Origin: Haliscomenobacter sp.
GTDB taxonomy: Bacteria > Bacteroidota > Bacteroidia > Chitinophagales > Saprospiraceae
Direction: 5' to 3'
NCBI GenBank assembly: GCA_016713275.1
Contig: JADJPL010000001.1
Location: 486,001-550,000 of the forward strand
DNA: 64,000 nt
Part shown: positions 53,256 through 63,195 of the stretch, in pieces
Position numbering within the stretch: position 1 is the stretch's first letter
How the letters are laid out: each line of letters starts with the position of its first letter
Translations under genes and position numbers: made by a program
Notes under the pieces: generated by a model
What the model was told of the DNA's origin: nothing
Seen by the model: the letters and a program-made list of their open reading frames with translations, nothing else
Databases searched by the model: none

Positions 53256-56200
53256 ATGGCTGCTAACGACAATTATCAGTTGCTGATTCACAAACTCGAC
53301 CAGTTTATCCGAAAGTATTACCTGAACCGGCTGGTCAGGGGCTCGTTGTACAGCGTTGGCTTAATCCTGGGGGCTTTCCTGGCGAGTAGCCTGCTGGAGT
53401 ACTTTTTTTATTTTGATACTACCGGACGAAAGGCGCTCTTTTTTTCCTTCCTGGGCTTGAGCTTCGTTTCGCTAGGGTATTGGGTCTTCAACCCACTGTT
53501 CCGTTATTTCCGCCTGGGAAAAGTGATCAGCCATGAACAAGCTGCCGTCATTATTGGCCAGCATTTTGGTGATGTGAAGGACAAGTTGCTGAACATCTTA
53601 CAACTCAAGCTTCAATCCGATCAACTTACGGACAAAGAACTGATTCTCGCCAGCATCGATCAGAAATCCGAGGAAATTCGTCCGGTTCCCTTCCAAGCAG
53701 CAATTAATTTGACTCAAAACCGTAGATACCTGAGGTATGCGCTGCCCCCTCTGATGATCCTCCTGGTCCTGCTGCTTGCCGCCCCCAGCGTGATCCGGGA
53801 AAGCACGCATCGGCTAATCTACAATTCAAAAGAGTTTTTCCGCCCGGCGCCCTTCTCCTTCGAACTGGGTACCGAACAACTGAAGGCTATCCAATATGAA
53901 GACTTTACCTTGAAGGTGCGGGTTGAAGGGGAGCAATTGCCTAATGAAGCCTTCATCGAGATCGACAACTATCAATACCGGCTAACGAAAGAAGGGCCCG
54001 ACGCTTTTTCCTACGTGTTCAACAACGTTCAGGACGATATCAGCTTCCGGTTCTATGCCGCCGGGGTGGAATCCAGGAAATACATCCTAAACGTGCTGCG
54101 CAAGCCCAACCTGGCTTCGTTTGAGGTGAAACTCAATTATCCCGACTACACCGGGCGAAAAGACGAAGCCTTTGATAACATCGGCGACCTGATCGTGCCG
54201 GAAGGGACCCAGATCAACTGGGTCTTTAATGCCCGGTATACCGAAGGCATCCGGCTTAAATTTTCACGCAGCAATAGCGAACTCACCGCAAAACGGTTTG
54301 GAGACGACTTATTCAGTTTCGCCCGCAAAGCGCAGGCCGATGAGCTCTACCGGCTGTTCTTTTTCAATCAGGACATTCCCAAAGGGGATTCCGTAAGTTA
54401 TTCCATTACCGTCATTCCGGATCAGTACCCCAGCATCCAGGCCGAACGGTTTGTAGACAGCACCAATACCCGGGTGCAGTTTTTTGTGGGGGAAAGCGCC
54501 GATGATTACGGCATCCGGAGCATTACCTTCAATTACCGGCTGAAAAAATCGGGCAAGAATCAGGGCGACCTGGTTACGCTTCCTCTCTCCCGGCCCAACA
54601 GCAAGCAAACCAGCTTTGAACATACCTTTGATTTAAGAGAACTTGGCCTGGAGCCTGGCGACGAAGTCAGCTATTACTTCGAAGTGTTCGACAACGATGC
54701 CGTCAATGGTTCCAAATCTTCCCGAACCAACATCCTCGTCTATGCCATGCCGACCGTGAAGGAATTTGAGCAAATGGCGGAAAAGAACGATAAAGAGATC
54801 AAGGATAATCTGAAAAACGCGCTTGCCGAGTCGCGGAAGATCCAGGACCAGATGAAAAAAATGAGGGATAAACTCCTTCAGGAAAAAGAACTCAGCTGGC
54901 AAAACAGAAAGGAGATCGAGAAACTCCTCAATCGCCAGAAGGAACTCCAGGAACAGATCGAAAAAGCCAAGGATTCCTTTGAAAAGAACCAGGAAAACCA
55001 AGACCTGTTCTCTGAGACGGATGAGGAGTTGCAGCAAAAACAAGAGCAACTCCAAAAACTGTTCGAGGAAGCCATGGATGAGGATATGCAAAAACTCATG
55101 CAACAGCTGGAAGAGCTCCTTCAGAAAATGGAAAAAGAAGAAGCGCTGGAGATGATGGAAAAATTCCAATCCCGCGACGAACAGACGGAAATGGAGCTCG
55201 ATCGCCTTTTGGAACTCTTCAAACAGCTCGAGTTGGAGCAGGAACTGAAGAACGCCATGGACAAACTGGAGGAACTCGCCAAAGAGCAGGAACAACTCAG
55301 CGACGAAACGTCCAAAAGCAAAGAATCGCAGGAAGACCTGAAAGAAAAACAGGAGGAGATCGATAAGCAATTTCAGGAGTTCAAAGAACAAATGGAGCAA
55401 ATTGAGAAGAAAAACGAACAACTGGAAAACCAAAAAGACTTGGGCAACCCTCAGGAGGAAATGAAGGATATCCAAAGGGATATCAATGAAAGTAAAATGA
55501 ACCTCCAGCAGAACAAGAACAGCAAGGCGTCCCAGTCTCAGAAGAACGCGTCTCAGAAGATGAAAGACATGGCCAACAACATGAACATGAAAATGCAGTC
55601 TGGCCAAATGGAACAAATGATGGAAGATATGCAGGCACTTCGGCAATTGCTCGAGAATCTGGTGGGGCTCTCGTTCGACCAGGAAGACCTGATCAAGAAC
55701 CTGGATAAAACGGAGATCAATACCCCCAGATATACCGAACTGGTCGAGGAGCAATTCAAGCTGAAAGACGATTTCGGGCTGGTTGAAGACAGCCTCCAGG
55801 CCTTAGCCAAACGCGTCTTTCAAATTGAATCGTTTGTTACCGGAAAGGTCGGCGACATCAAAGACAATATGCGCTTGTCGCTGGATGACCTGGAAGAACG
55901 TCGCAAATTCCAGGCGGCCGACCACCAGCAGCGCGCGATGACCAATATCAATGATTTGGCCCTGATGCTGAGCGAAGTGATGAACCAAATGCAGCAGCAA
56001 ATGTCCATGATGATGTCGGGTAGCCAAATGTGCAACAAACCGAACAACAGCGGCCAGCCTCAGGATAAAATGTCTCAAGGGCAGGAGAAACTGAATGGGG
56101 AAATGCGCCAAATGCGGGGACAAATGCAGCAGGGAGATAACCCGTCGTCCAAAGAGTTCGCTCAAATGGCCGCACGCCAAGCCGCTTTGCGCAAAGCGCT

Positions 56201-56588
56201 GGAGGAAAAGCAACGCAAAATGAGAGAGCAGGGCAAGGGAGGGAGCAAGGAACTTCAGGAACTGATCGACCAAATGGATAAAGTGGAGATCGATTTGGTC
56301 AACAAACGCATGACCAACGATATGCTCAAAAGGCAGCAAGACATCCTTACTCGTCTGCTGGAGCATGAAAAAGCAGAGCGGCAGCAGGAATACGACGAAA
56401 AACGCAAATCTGAAACCGCTCAGGAAACGCAGCGCCGGATGCCGCCCGAACTGGAAGAGTATATCCGGAAGCGCAAAGCAGAAATCGAACAATATAAAAC
56501 GGTTTCTCCCGCGCTGAAGCCTTATTATAAATCCCTCGTGGAAGACTATTTCAAATCGCTGAAAGGCAACGCCGCTCCTTCCCGGTAA
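53256..56588 (+). CDS. DUF4175 family membrane protein with long coiled coil
   Basis: 1110 residues from MAANDNYQLLIHKLDQFIRKYY. Two N-terminal membrane segments (LYSVGLILGAFLASSLLEYFF; ALFFSFLGLSFVSLGYWVF) and a third near residues 165-180 (LPPLMILLVLLLAAPSVI) are followed by beta-rich domains. Then come about 450 residues of Glu/Lys/Gln coiled coil (EELLQKMEKEEALEMMEKF) and a Met/Gln-rich segment (MQQQMSMMMSGSQM). The family is frequent in Bacteroidetes and lacks a known function. It is intact despite its length. Confidence 0.9.
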   Translation: MAANDNYQLLIHKLDQFIRKYYLNRLVRGSLYSVGLILGAFLASSLLEYFFYFDTTGRKALFFSFLGLSFVSLGYWVFNPLFRYFRLGKVISHEQAAVIIGQHFGDVKDKLLNILQLKLQSDQLTDKELILASIDQKSEEIRPVPFQAAINLTQNRRYLRYALPPLMILLVLLLAAPSVIRESTHRLIYNSKEFFRPAPFSFELGTEQLKAIQYEDFTLKVRVEGEQLPNEAFIEIDNYQYRLTKEGPDAFSYVFNNVQDDISFRFYAAGVESRKYILNVLRKPNLASFEVKLNYPDYTGRKDEAFDNIGDLIVPEGTQINWVFNARYTEGIRLKFSRSNSELTAKRFGDDLFSFARKAQADELYRLFFFNQDIPKGDSVSYSITVIPDQYPSIQAERFVDSTNTRVQFFVGESADDYGIRSITFNYRLKKSGKNQGDLVTLPLSRPNSKQTSFEHTFDLRELGLEPGDEVSYYFEVFDNDAVNGSKSSRTNILVYAMPTVKEFEQMAEKNDKEIKDNLKNALAESRKIQDQMKKMRDKLLQEKELSWQNRKEIEKLLNRQKELQEQIEKAKDSFEKNQENQDLFSETDEELQQKQEQLQKLFEEAMDEDMQKLMQQLEELLQKMEKEEALEMMEKFQSRDEQTEMELDRLLELFKQLELEQELKNAMDKLEELAKEQEQLSDETSKSKESQEDLKEKQEEIDKQFQEFKEQMEQIEKKNEQLENQKDLGNPQEEMKDIQRDINESKMNLQQNKNSKASQSQKNASQKMKDMANNMNMKMQSGQMEQMMEDMQALRQLLENLVGLSFDQEDLIKNLDKTEINTPRYTELVEEQFKLKDDFGLVEDSLQALAKRVFQIESFVTGKVGDIKDNMRLSLDDLEERRKFQAADHQQRAMTNINDLALMLSEVMNQMQQQMSMMMSGSQMCNKPNNSGQPQDKMSQGQEKLNGEMRQMRGQMQQGDNPSSKEFAQMAARQAALRKALEEKQRKMREQGKGGSKELQELIDQMDKVEIDLVNKRMTNDMLKRQQDILTRLLEHEKAERQQEYDEKRKSETAQETQRRMPPELEEYIRKRKAEIEQYKTVSPALKPYYKSLVEDYFKSLKGNAAPSR

Positions 56589-56652
56589 AGGAGGATTCCC
56601 GCAAGGGGATCAACGCACCGCCGCCGATCCACCTTGCGGGAATTCCTTTTCT
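56586..56652 (+). terminator. Terminator after the DUF4175 gene
   Basis: ATTCCCGCAAGG (56595-56606) pairs perfectly with CCTTGCGGGAAT (56632-56643). The loop has its own GGATC/GATCC stem. A short T-run follows. Confidence 0.88.
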
Positions 56653-56674
56653 TAAGAGTTTGTTAAGAAAGAGA

Positions 56675-56705
56675 TTGACAAGCGTTCGTTTTTCCTTTAT
56701 ATTTG
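56675..56705 (+). promoter_or_regulatory. Bacteroidetes-type promoter of the RsbW-like/ybeY operon
   Basis: TTG (56675-56677), a 20-bp spacer, and TATATTTG (56698-56705), a full match to the consensus. The first gene starts 31 bp downstream. Confidence 0.75.
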
Positions 56706-56735
56706 TGGGGTCTTTAAAAGAGTGTCATTAGGTCT

Positions 56736-57122
56736 ATGCTGAAACTTCCATCCAATCTCAACAGCGTTGCTGAAGTTAGGTCCTACGTCGACAGCATCGT
56801 TCATAAGTACCGGATCAGCCCGGATTTATATCCCAACATCCTCATTAGCCTTACCGAAGCGGTCACCAATGCCATCTTGCATGGTAACTGCCAGGATGAG
56901 ACTAAGAAGGTGGAAATTCGCCTGCGAAAAAAAGAAGACGCCATCGCCATCTGCGTCAGCGACCAGGGCTGCGGCTTTGATTACCGAAGCCTACCGGATC
57001 CTACCTCCCCGGAAAACCTCTGTAAATGCGGAGGCCGCGGGGTTTTTCTCATGCACCAGCTTTCCGATCGCCTCCACTTCAAAGACAACGGCCGCACCGT
57101 CGAAATGCGTTTTAAGTTATGA
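56736..57122 (+). CDS. RsbW-like anti-sigma factor kinase (HATPase_c_2)
   Basis: 128 residues, a free-standing GHKL ATPase domain. N-box LISLTEAVTNAILHGN. G1 box ICVSDQGCGFDY. G2-like CKCGGRGVFLMHQLSDRL. Anti-sigma kinases of this kind phosphorylate an STAS anti-anti-sigma partner, but no partner gene is adjacent. Its stop overlaps the ybeY start (ATGA), so translation is probably coupled. Confidence 0.88.
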   Translation: MLKLPSNLNSVAEVRSYVDSIVHKYRISPDLYPNILISLTEAVTNAILHGNCQDETKKVEIRLRKKEDAIAICVSDQGCGFDYRSLPDPTSPENLCKCGGRGVFLMHQLSDRLHFKDNGRTVEMRFKL

Positions 57123-57594
57123 CCGACGACTTTCCCTTTTTCGATGAAGAAGCGGACGAACCAACGGACCCAATCTCCTTTTTTTCCGAAGATGTCGACT
57201 TTTCCCTGTCCCGCCCGGACGTAGTCCGGTCATGGATTCATGAAAACCTCGAAAAACAATCTTGTCCCTCGGCTTCCTGAATGTCGTTTTTTGCAGCGAT
57301 GCCTATCTCCACCAAATGAACGTCGAATACCTGCAACACGACGAACTGACGGACATCATCACCTTCCCCTACCAGGACCCGCCCCTCATCGAAGGCGATC
57401 TTTTTATCAGCGTAGACAGAGTCAGAGAAAATGCGCAACAGTTTGCTGCTTCTTTTGAGGAGGAACTTCACCGGGTCATCATTCATGGGGTCTTTCACCT
57501 TTGCGGGTTTGGAGACAAGTCTCCGGAAGAAGCTTCCCGGATGCGCGTCATGGAGGATCAGGCGCTCAAGGGATTTCCCAAGAACGGAGTTTGA
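57119..57594 (+). CDS. ybeY: Endoribonuclease YbeY, one frameshift
   Basis: About 158 residues when repaired. AAAAA at 57252-57256 should be AAAAAA, restoring NLEKTILSLGFLNVVFCSDAYLHQMNVEYLQHDELTDIITFPY. The metal site is HRVIIHGVFHLCGFGDKSPEEASRMR (HGxxHLxG). YbeY processes 16S rRNA 3' ends and takes part in 70S quality control. It is convergent with mfd, 19 bp apart. Confidence 0.93.
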
Positions 57595-57613
57595 ACGACG
57601 TTTTCCCTGGCGT

Positions 57614-60600
57614 CTAGGCTACTTCCAGGTTCTGACCCAAGGCTTCCAGAAGATTTCGGGCGGTTTTCAGGTTCTCCACGCCGTCTTTTACCAAAAGGAG
57701 GTGGGTGTTCGATTGTTTCAGGCTGATGCCCAGACCTGGGCCCTGGGCCGAAACAGCTCCCAGCACGCGCTTGAATGCAGCGCTTTCGTAAAACGGGGAT
57801 TGGGGATTTTCAACAAAATAAGCGCGGAACTTTCCGTTTTTCAACAATACGCGCTCAATGCCAAACTGTTTACAACTCCAGCGCAGCCGGAGGCCTTCGA
57901 AGAGCTCCAGAACGGCAACCGGTACTCTTCCAAACCGGTCCCGGAGTTGTTCCTGGAAAGCGGCAATCTGATCTTCCTGCTCGAGCTTGTCGATTTCGGT
58001 GTAAAGGTTTAACCGTTCCTGTATACTGCTCACGTACCCATCCGGGATATGCATCTCCACATCCGTATCGATTTGGACGTCCCGCACGTAAACGTAATTT
58101 TGCCGGGAGAGTTCCTCCTCGAACAGGTCGCGGAATTCCGTTTCTTTAAGCTCCTGAACGGCTTCCTCCAGGATTTTCTGATAGGTTTCGTAGCCTATCT
58201 CGGCAATAAAACCGCTTTGTTCGCCGCCCAGGAGGTTCCCTGCGCCCCGGATATCCAGGTCCCGCATGGCAATCTGGAAGCCGCTGCCAAGGTCGGAGAA
58301 CTCTTCCAGGGTGCGCAGCCGTTTCCGTGCCTCCGCAGTGAGCGTTGACAGCGGGGGGCTGAACAGATAGCAAAAGGCTTTTTTTATTGGAACGCCCAAC
58401 CCGGCCCCGAAGCTGGTGAAGGTCGCTCATGCCGAACTGATGCGCGTTGTTGATGATCATGGTGTTGGCGTTCGGGATGTCCAGCCCCGTTTCGATGATG
58501 TTGGTACACACCAATACGTCAAACTTGCGCTCGATGAAATCCAGGAGTGCCTGCTCCAGGTGCTCGGCTTCCATTTGCCCATGTGCAATTCCTACGCTTA
58601 CATCCGGGCAAAGCTGGCGCACCATGGCCGTGATCTCTCCCAGGTTTTTTACCCGGTTGTGAACAAAAAATACCTGGCCCCCCCGGTTAACTTCGAAGTA
58701 GATGGAATCGCGAATCACCGTTTCGCTGAACTGCCGGACCTCCGTGTGAATGGGCTGCCGATTGGGAGGAGGGGTTCGTATCACCGAAAGATCCCGGGCT
58801 GCCATCAGGGAGAACTGAAGCGTTCGGGGAATCGGAGTAGCGGTAAGGGTAAGCGTATCAACATTGACCTTCAGACTGCGCAGCCTTTCTTTTGCGGATA
58901 CTCCGAACTTCTGTTCCTCGTCGACGACCAGCAACCCAAGATCCTTAAACCCAACTTCTTTACTCAGCAAGCTATAAGGTGCCAATGATCAGATCCAATG
59001 CCCGCTTTCAGCGCTTCCAGAATTTCCTTTTTTTGTTTCGCTGTCCGGAACCGGTTCAGGTAACTGATACGCAAATCGAACTCCTTCAGCCTGTCGCTGA
59101 ACGTTTTGTAGTGCTGTAGGGCTAAAATGGTAGTAGGTACAAGCACGGCTACCTGTTTCCCGTCGGTGATGGCCTTGAATGCAGCCCGGATGGCCACCTC
59201 CGTTTTTCCAAAACCCACATCCCCGCAAATCAGCCGGTCCATGGGGTAGGGTTTCGTCATATCTGCTTTGACATCGTTCGTGGCCTTCAACTGGTCGGGG
59301 GTATCCTCGTAAATAAAGGAGGCTTCCAATTCGGTCTGCAGGTACCCGTCTGGCGAAAAAGCAAACCCGGGAGCGCTTTTTCTTTTTGCATAAAGTTTGA
59401 TAAGTTCTCCGGCGATGTCTTTTACTTTCTTCTTGGTCTTGTTTTTTAGGTTTTTCCAGGCGTCGGAGCCTAATTTGCTCAGCTGAGGGGGCGTGCCTTC
59501 CTGCCCTGTGTATTTGGCAATCTTGTGCAGCGAGTTGATGCTGACGTAAAGGATATCGTTGTTTTTGTAGATGAGGCGGACCGATTCCTGAATATGGCCG
59601 TTGATATTGATCTTTTCCAAACCGGAGAACCGGCCGATACCGTGGTCGATATGGGTTACAAAATCCCCAGGCTGGAGGTCCCGAAGCAGACGCATGGTCA
59701 GCGCTTGCTCTTTGCTGAAGCCTTGCCTCAATTTATAGCGGTGGAACCGTTCAAAAATCTGGTGGTCTGTAAAGCAGGCTACTTTTTGATCCAGATCAAT
59801 AAACCCTTCATGGATCGTGTGTGTGATCGGGTGGAAGCTGACGTGGGCTTCCAGGTCTTCGAATATGGCGTAAAAACGCTCCACCTGGCGCGCGCTGTCG
59901 GAGAAAATAAAATTTTCAATGCCTTGCTTCTGGTTACTTTTCAACTCGGCGATGAGGAGGTCAAAATTCCGGTTGAAGCTTGGCTGGGGCTTGGCCTGGA
60001 AAGGGATTTTCTCGGTATATTGGAAAAAAGAGGGCTGAAAGCTTACTAAAGGAAGTTCCTGGAGCCTGCCCATGATCGCTTTGGGAAGCGTAAAGGCCTG
60101 GTCTTTAAAAATTGCTGCCGCTTCGCTTTCGTCCAGAACAGAAATCGTCCGGCTATGCTCGCCGGCTTGTTCAAAACAATGCTGGATTTTGTCCAGGAGG
60201 ATTTCCGGATCTTTAACCCAACAAAGTGTTTCGGGGGGCAGCACGTCCAAAAGAGAAACTTTTTGCTCCTGTTTGAACGACCGGTTGATATTGGGAATAA
60301 TGGAAACCCGATGGATGGAGTCCAGCGATAGCTGGGTGAGCGGGTTAAAGGTCCGGATATTCTCGACTTCCACATCGAACAATTCAATCCGATAGGGGAA
60401 ATCATTGCCGTAGGAAAAGATGTCCACAATGCCCCCGCGGATGGAAAACTGCCCGGGTTCGAACACAAAATCCTCCCGGGTGAATCCAAAGTCCAGCAGG
60501 AATTCGATCATATCCTCCACCGACAGCTTTTCTCCGACGGCTATATCGAGCCGGTTGGCTTCCAGCACTTCCGGAGAAAGGACCTTTTCAAAAAGGGCTT

Positions 60601-60986
60601 CGGGGTACGTGACGATGATCTCTCCCGCCGCTTTGGATTGACTGAGAATATGGACCAGTTCGGTGCGCATTTGCACATTGGTCGGATTGACTTCCTCGAA
60701 AAAGCCGGGTCTTTTAAAGGAATCCGGAAAGAAGTGGACCGGCTTTTTTCTCCAATAAACCTTCCAGATCGTTCTGGAGGTACGCTGCCGCGTCTTTATC
60801 TTCTTCCACAAGAAGGAAGAACCGGGGGTGCTGGAGATAGGCGCCCGCTATGGCGAACGCTTCAAGGGCGCCTATCACTCCGCTAAGGTGGATTTTAGCG
60901 GAGGAGGACTGGGAAAGCGAGGAAACCAGACGCCCGATCCTGCGGTCTTTCCTGTATAGTTCAAGTATGCGGTCCTTGTTATTCAC
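57614..60986 (-). CDS. mfd: Transcription-repair coupling factor Mfd, several frameshifts
   Basis: About 1,120 residues when repaired. It starts at GTG 60986 (VNNKDRILELYRKD). UvrB-like N-terminus, RNA-polymerase-interacting domain (GDFVTHIDHGIGRFSGLEKI), RecG-like helicase (LICGDVGFGKTEVAIRAAF; VVDEEQKFGV; QLRGRVGRSNKKAFCYLF), and TRCF C-terminal domain. Frames break at 60744-60749 (T6, expected T5), near 58999 and 58979 (two indels around LDLIIGT-YSLL), and at 58379-58385 (T7, expected T6). Three of the motifs lie on different frames. Mfd frees stalled polymerase at DNA lesions. The number of lesions argues for sequence error. Confidence 0.93.
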
Positions 60987-61194
60987 GCTGCAAAAATATA
61001 TTCCCGATGTAGAATTTCCTATTCGAAAAAGACGCCCCAAACCTGACAAAGACGGGATACCAGAGACCTGGGCGCGAAATAAGCAACAACAAATGAACTC
61101 CGTAGTTGACAATGCGTTCTAAATCACAGAACATTTGAGGCTGGTTGGGCTAATTTTGGCCCGACATAAAATCACCGAATTAAAATTGATTCAC

Positions 61195-61587
61195 ATGAAA
61201 CGGTTCTTTTTTGCTTTCGTTCTTTTGGCTACGGTAGCATCCTGTCAGGGGCAGCACGGAAATGGCGCGTCGTCTTCGTCTGGTTCTTCCAACGTATTGA
61301 CAGCGAGTGAATTTAAAGCCAAAATTGCCCAAAAAGGGGTGCAAATCGTCGATGTGCGCACGGCAGGGGAGTTTGCCTCCGGCCATATCTCCGGAGCAAA
61401 GAACATAGACGCGACGTCTTACGGTTTTGAGAACCAGGCAGGAAGCCAATTGGACAAAAACCAGCCGGTAGCGGTTTATTGTAGGAGCGGGGTGCGCAGC
61501 GCTCGTGCTGCTGCGGCTCTTCGGCGAATGGGGTTCAAAACGGTATATGACCTTCGGGGAGGCTATCTGGCCTGGATGGCCCAATAG
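61195..61587 (+). CDS. Rhodanese-domain lipoprotein
   Basis: 130 residues from MKRFFFAFVLLATVASC, a lipoprotein signal. Rhodanese fold: IVDVRTAGEFASGHISGAKNID, and the active-site loop VYCRSGVRSARAAAAL with the catalytic Cys, then YDLRGGYLAWM. It probably does sulfur transfer at the envelope. TAATTTTG at 61151-61158 is a possible -7 element without a -33 TTG. Confidence 0.92.
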   Translation: MKRFFFAFVLLATVASCQGQHGNGASSSSGSSNVLTASEFKAKIAQKGVQIVDVRTAGEFASGHISGAKNIDATSYGFENQAGSQLDKNQPVAVYCRSGVRSARAAAALRRMGFKTVYDLRGGYLAWMAQ

Positions 61588-61688
61588 CCAAGCCAAAATT
61601 CTTTTGTTGCATCTTTTGTTTAAAAACTTAAACAAAACAGGTGGCCTGCTGTTGAGGATTCGATTATTAATGAAAAATCCTCAACAGC

Positions 61689-63162
61689 TTGGCAAAGAAA
61701 GTAATCGTCATTGGGTCCGGTTTTGCCGGATTAGCCTCCGCTGCCTGTTTGGCAAAAGCGGGCTTTGAAGTCACCGTCCTGGAGAAAAACGGCTCTCCGG
61801 GCGGTCGTGCCCGCCAAATGACCACAGAGGGTTTCGTTTTTGATTTGGGCCCTAGTTGGTATTGGATGCCCGACGTGTTTGAGCAGTTTTTTGGACTCTT
61901 TGGCAAAAGGTTTCCGATTACTACGATCTCCAGCGTTTAGACCCATCTTACACCGTCAATTTTGGGGTGGGAACGTCATGGAGGTGCCTGCCAGCCTCGA
62001 AGGGTTGCACGCGCTTTTTGAATCCTATGAGCCGGGTAGTAGCCAAAACCTGAAGCGGTTTTTGGAAGAAGCCGCGTATAAGTACGAGGTAGGCATGAAG
62101 GAATTCGTGCATAAGCCCGGGCACTCCATTCTTGAATTTGCTGATCTGAGAGTTCTTCGAAGCCTGTTCCGCCTTCAAATGTTCAATTCCATGGCGGGCT
62201 ATCTAAGGCGCTTGTTTAAAAATGAGCATCTCCTCCAATTGCTTGAATTTCCGGTGCTTTTCCTGGGCGCTACTCCGGAAAAAACTCCGGCGCTTTACAG
62301 TTTGATGAATTATGCGGATATCCGCCTGGGGACCTGGTATCCCATGGGAGGCATGTTTAAGATCGTCGAGGCGATGGTCTCCCTGGCCAAAGAACTTGGG
62401 GTAACATTTCGTTTCCATCAGGAAGTAACCCGGGTTGATGTAGTTGACGGACAAGCGAAGCGCGTCCACACAGCCGACGCAGTTTATGAGTCGGATGCGT
62501 TGCTGGTTGGAGCAGATTACCACCATTTCGAACAGGAGGTGCTGGCGCCGGCATTTCGTCAATATAACAAGGCGTATTGGGATAAGCGGGTAATGGCGCC
62601 ATCCAGTTTGTTGTTTTATTTGGGCGTCAACAAACGCGTTCCCAAACTCCGGCATCACAACCTGTTTTTTGACGAAGATTTCCACCAGCATGCGGTGGAA
62701 ATATACGAGCAACCTCAGTGGCCTTCCAAGCCGTTGTTTTATGTCAGCGCCCCATCGGTAACGGACTCCTCTGTGGCGCCAGAGGGCATGGAGAACTTGT
62801 TCCTTTTGATCCCTTTGGCCCCGGGTCTGGAAGATACGGATGCCTTGAGGGAAAAATACTACCATATCATTATGGAGCGGCTGGAACAATATACCGGGGA
62901 GAATATCCGGGATTATGTCGTCTACAAGCGCAGTTATGCGCAGAACGATTTCATCCGGGACTACCATGCGTTCAAAGGAAATGCGTATGGTTTAGCAAAT
63001 ACGTTGCTCCAAACCGCTTTTCTTAAACCCAAAATGCGCAGCAAAAAAGTCCGAAACCTTTTTTATGCAGGCCAGCTGACGACTCCTGGGCCGGGAGTGC
63101 CTCCATCCCTGATTTCGGGGCAGGTAGCGGCCAACGAATTGGCGCGCGCCATCTTGTCTTGA
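61689..63162 (+). CDS. crtI: Phytoene desaturase CrtI-type, two frameshifts
   Basis: About 491 residues when repaired, the family length. The FAD-binding VIVIGSGFAGLASAACLAKAGFEVTVLEKNGSPGGRAR opens the protein, and GQLTTPGPGVPPSLISGQVAANELARAI closes it. AAAA at 61906-61909 should be five A (GLFGKKVSDYYDLQRLDPSYTVNFG), and GGG at 61970-61972 should be GGGG (GVGNVMEVPASLEGL). The TTG at 61689 is the likely start, though an ATG at 61670 could serve if another base is missing. It makes coloured carotenoid precursors, with crtB directly downstream. Confidence 0.93.
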
Positions 63163-63195
63163 TTTCCCTGTTTAATACCCTAAAATCACTATCCA

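Noticed and set aside
54633..55754. Long minus-strand open frame of 373 codons opposite DUF4175
   Set aside because: It is a shadow of the Glu/Lys/Gln-rich coiled-coil codons; the Leu/Phe-rich translation has no family resemblance.
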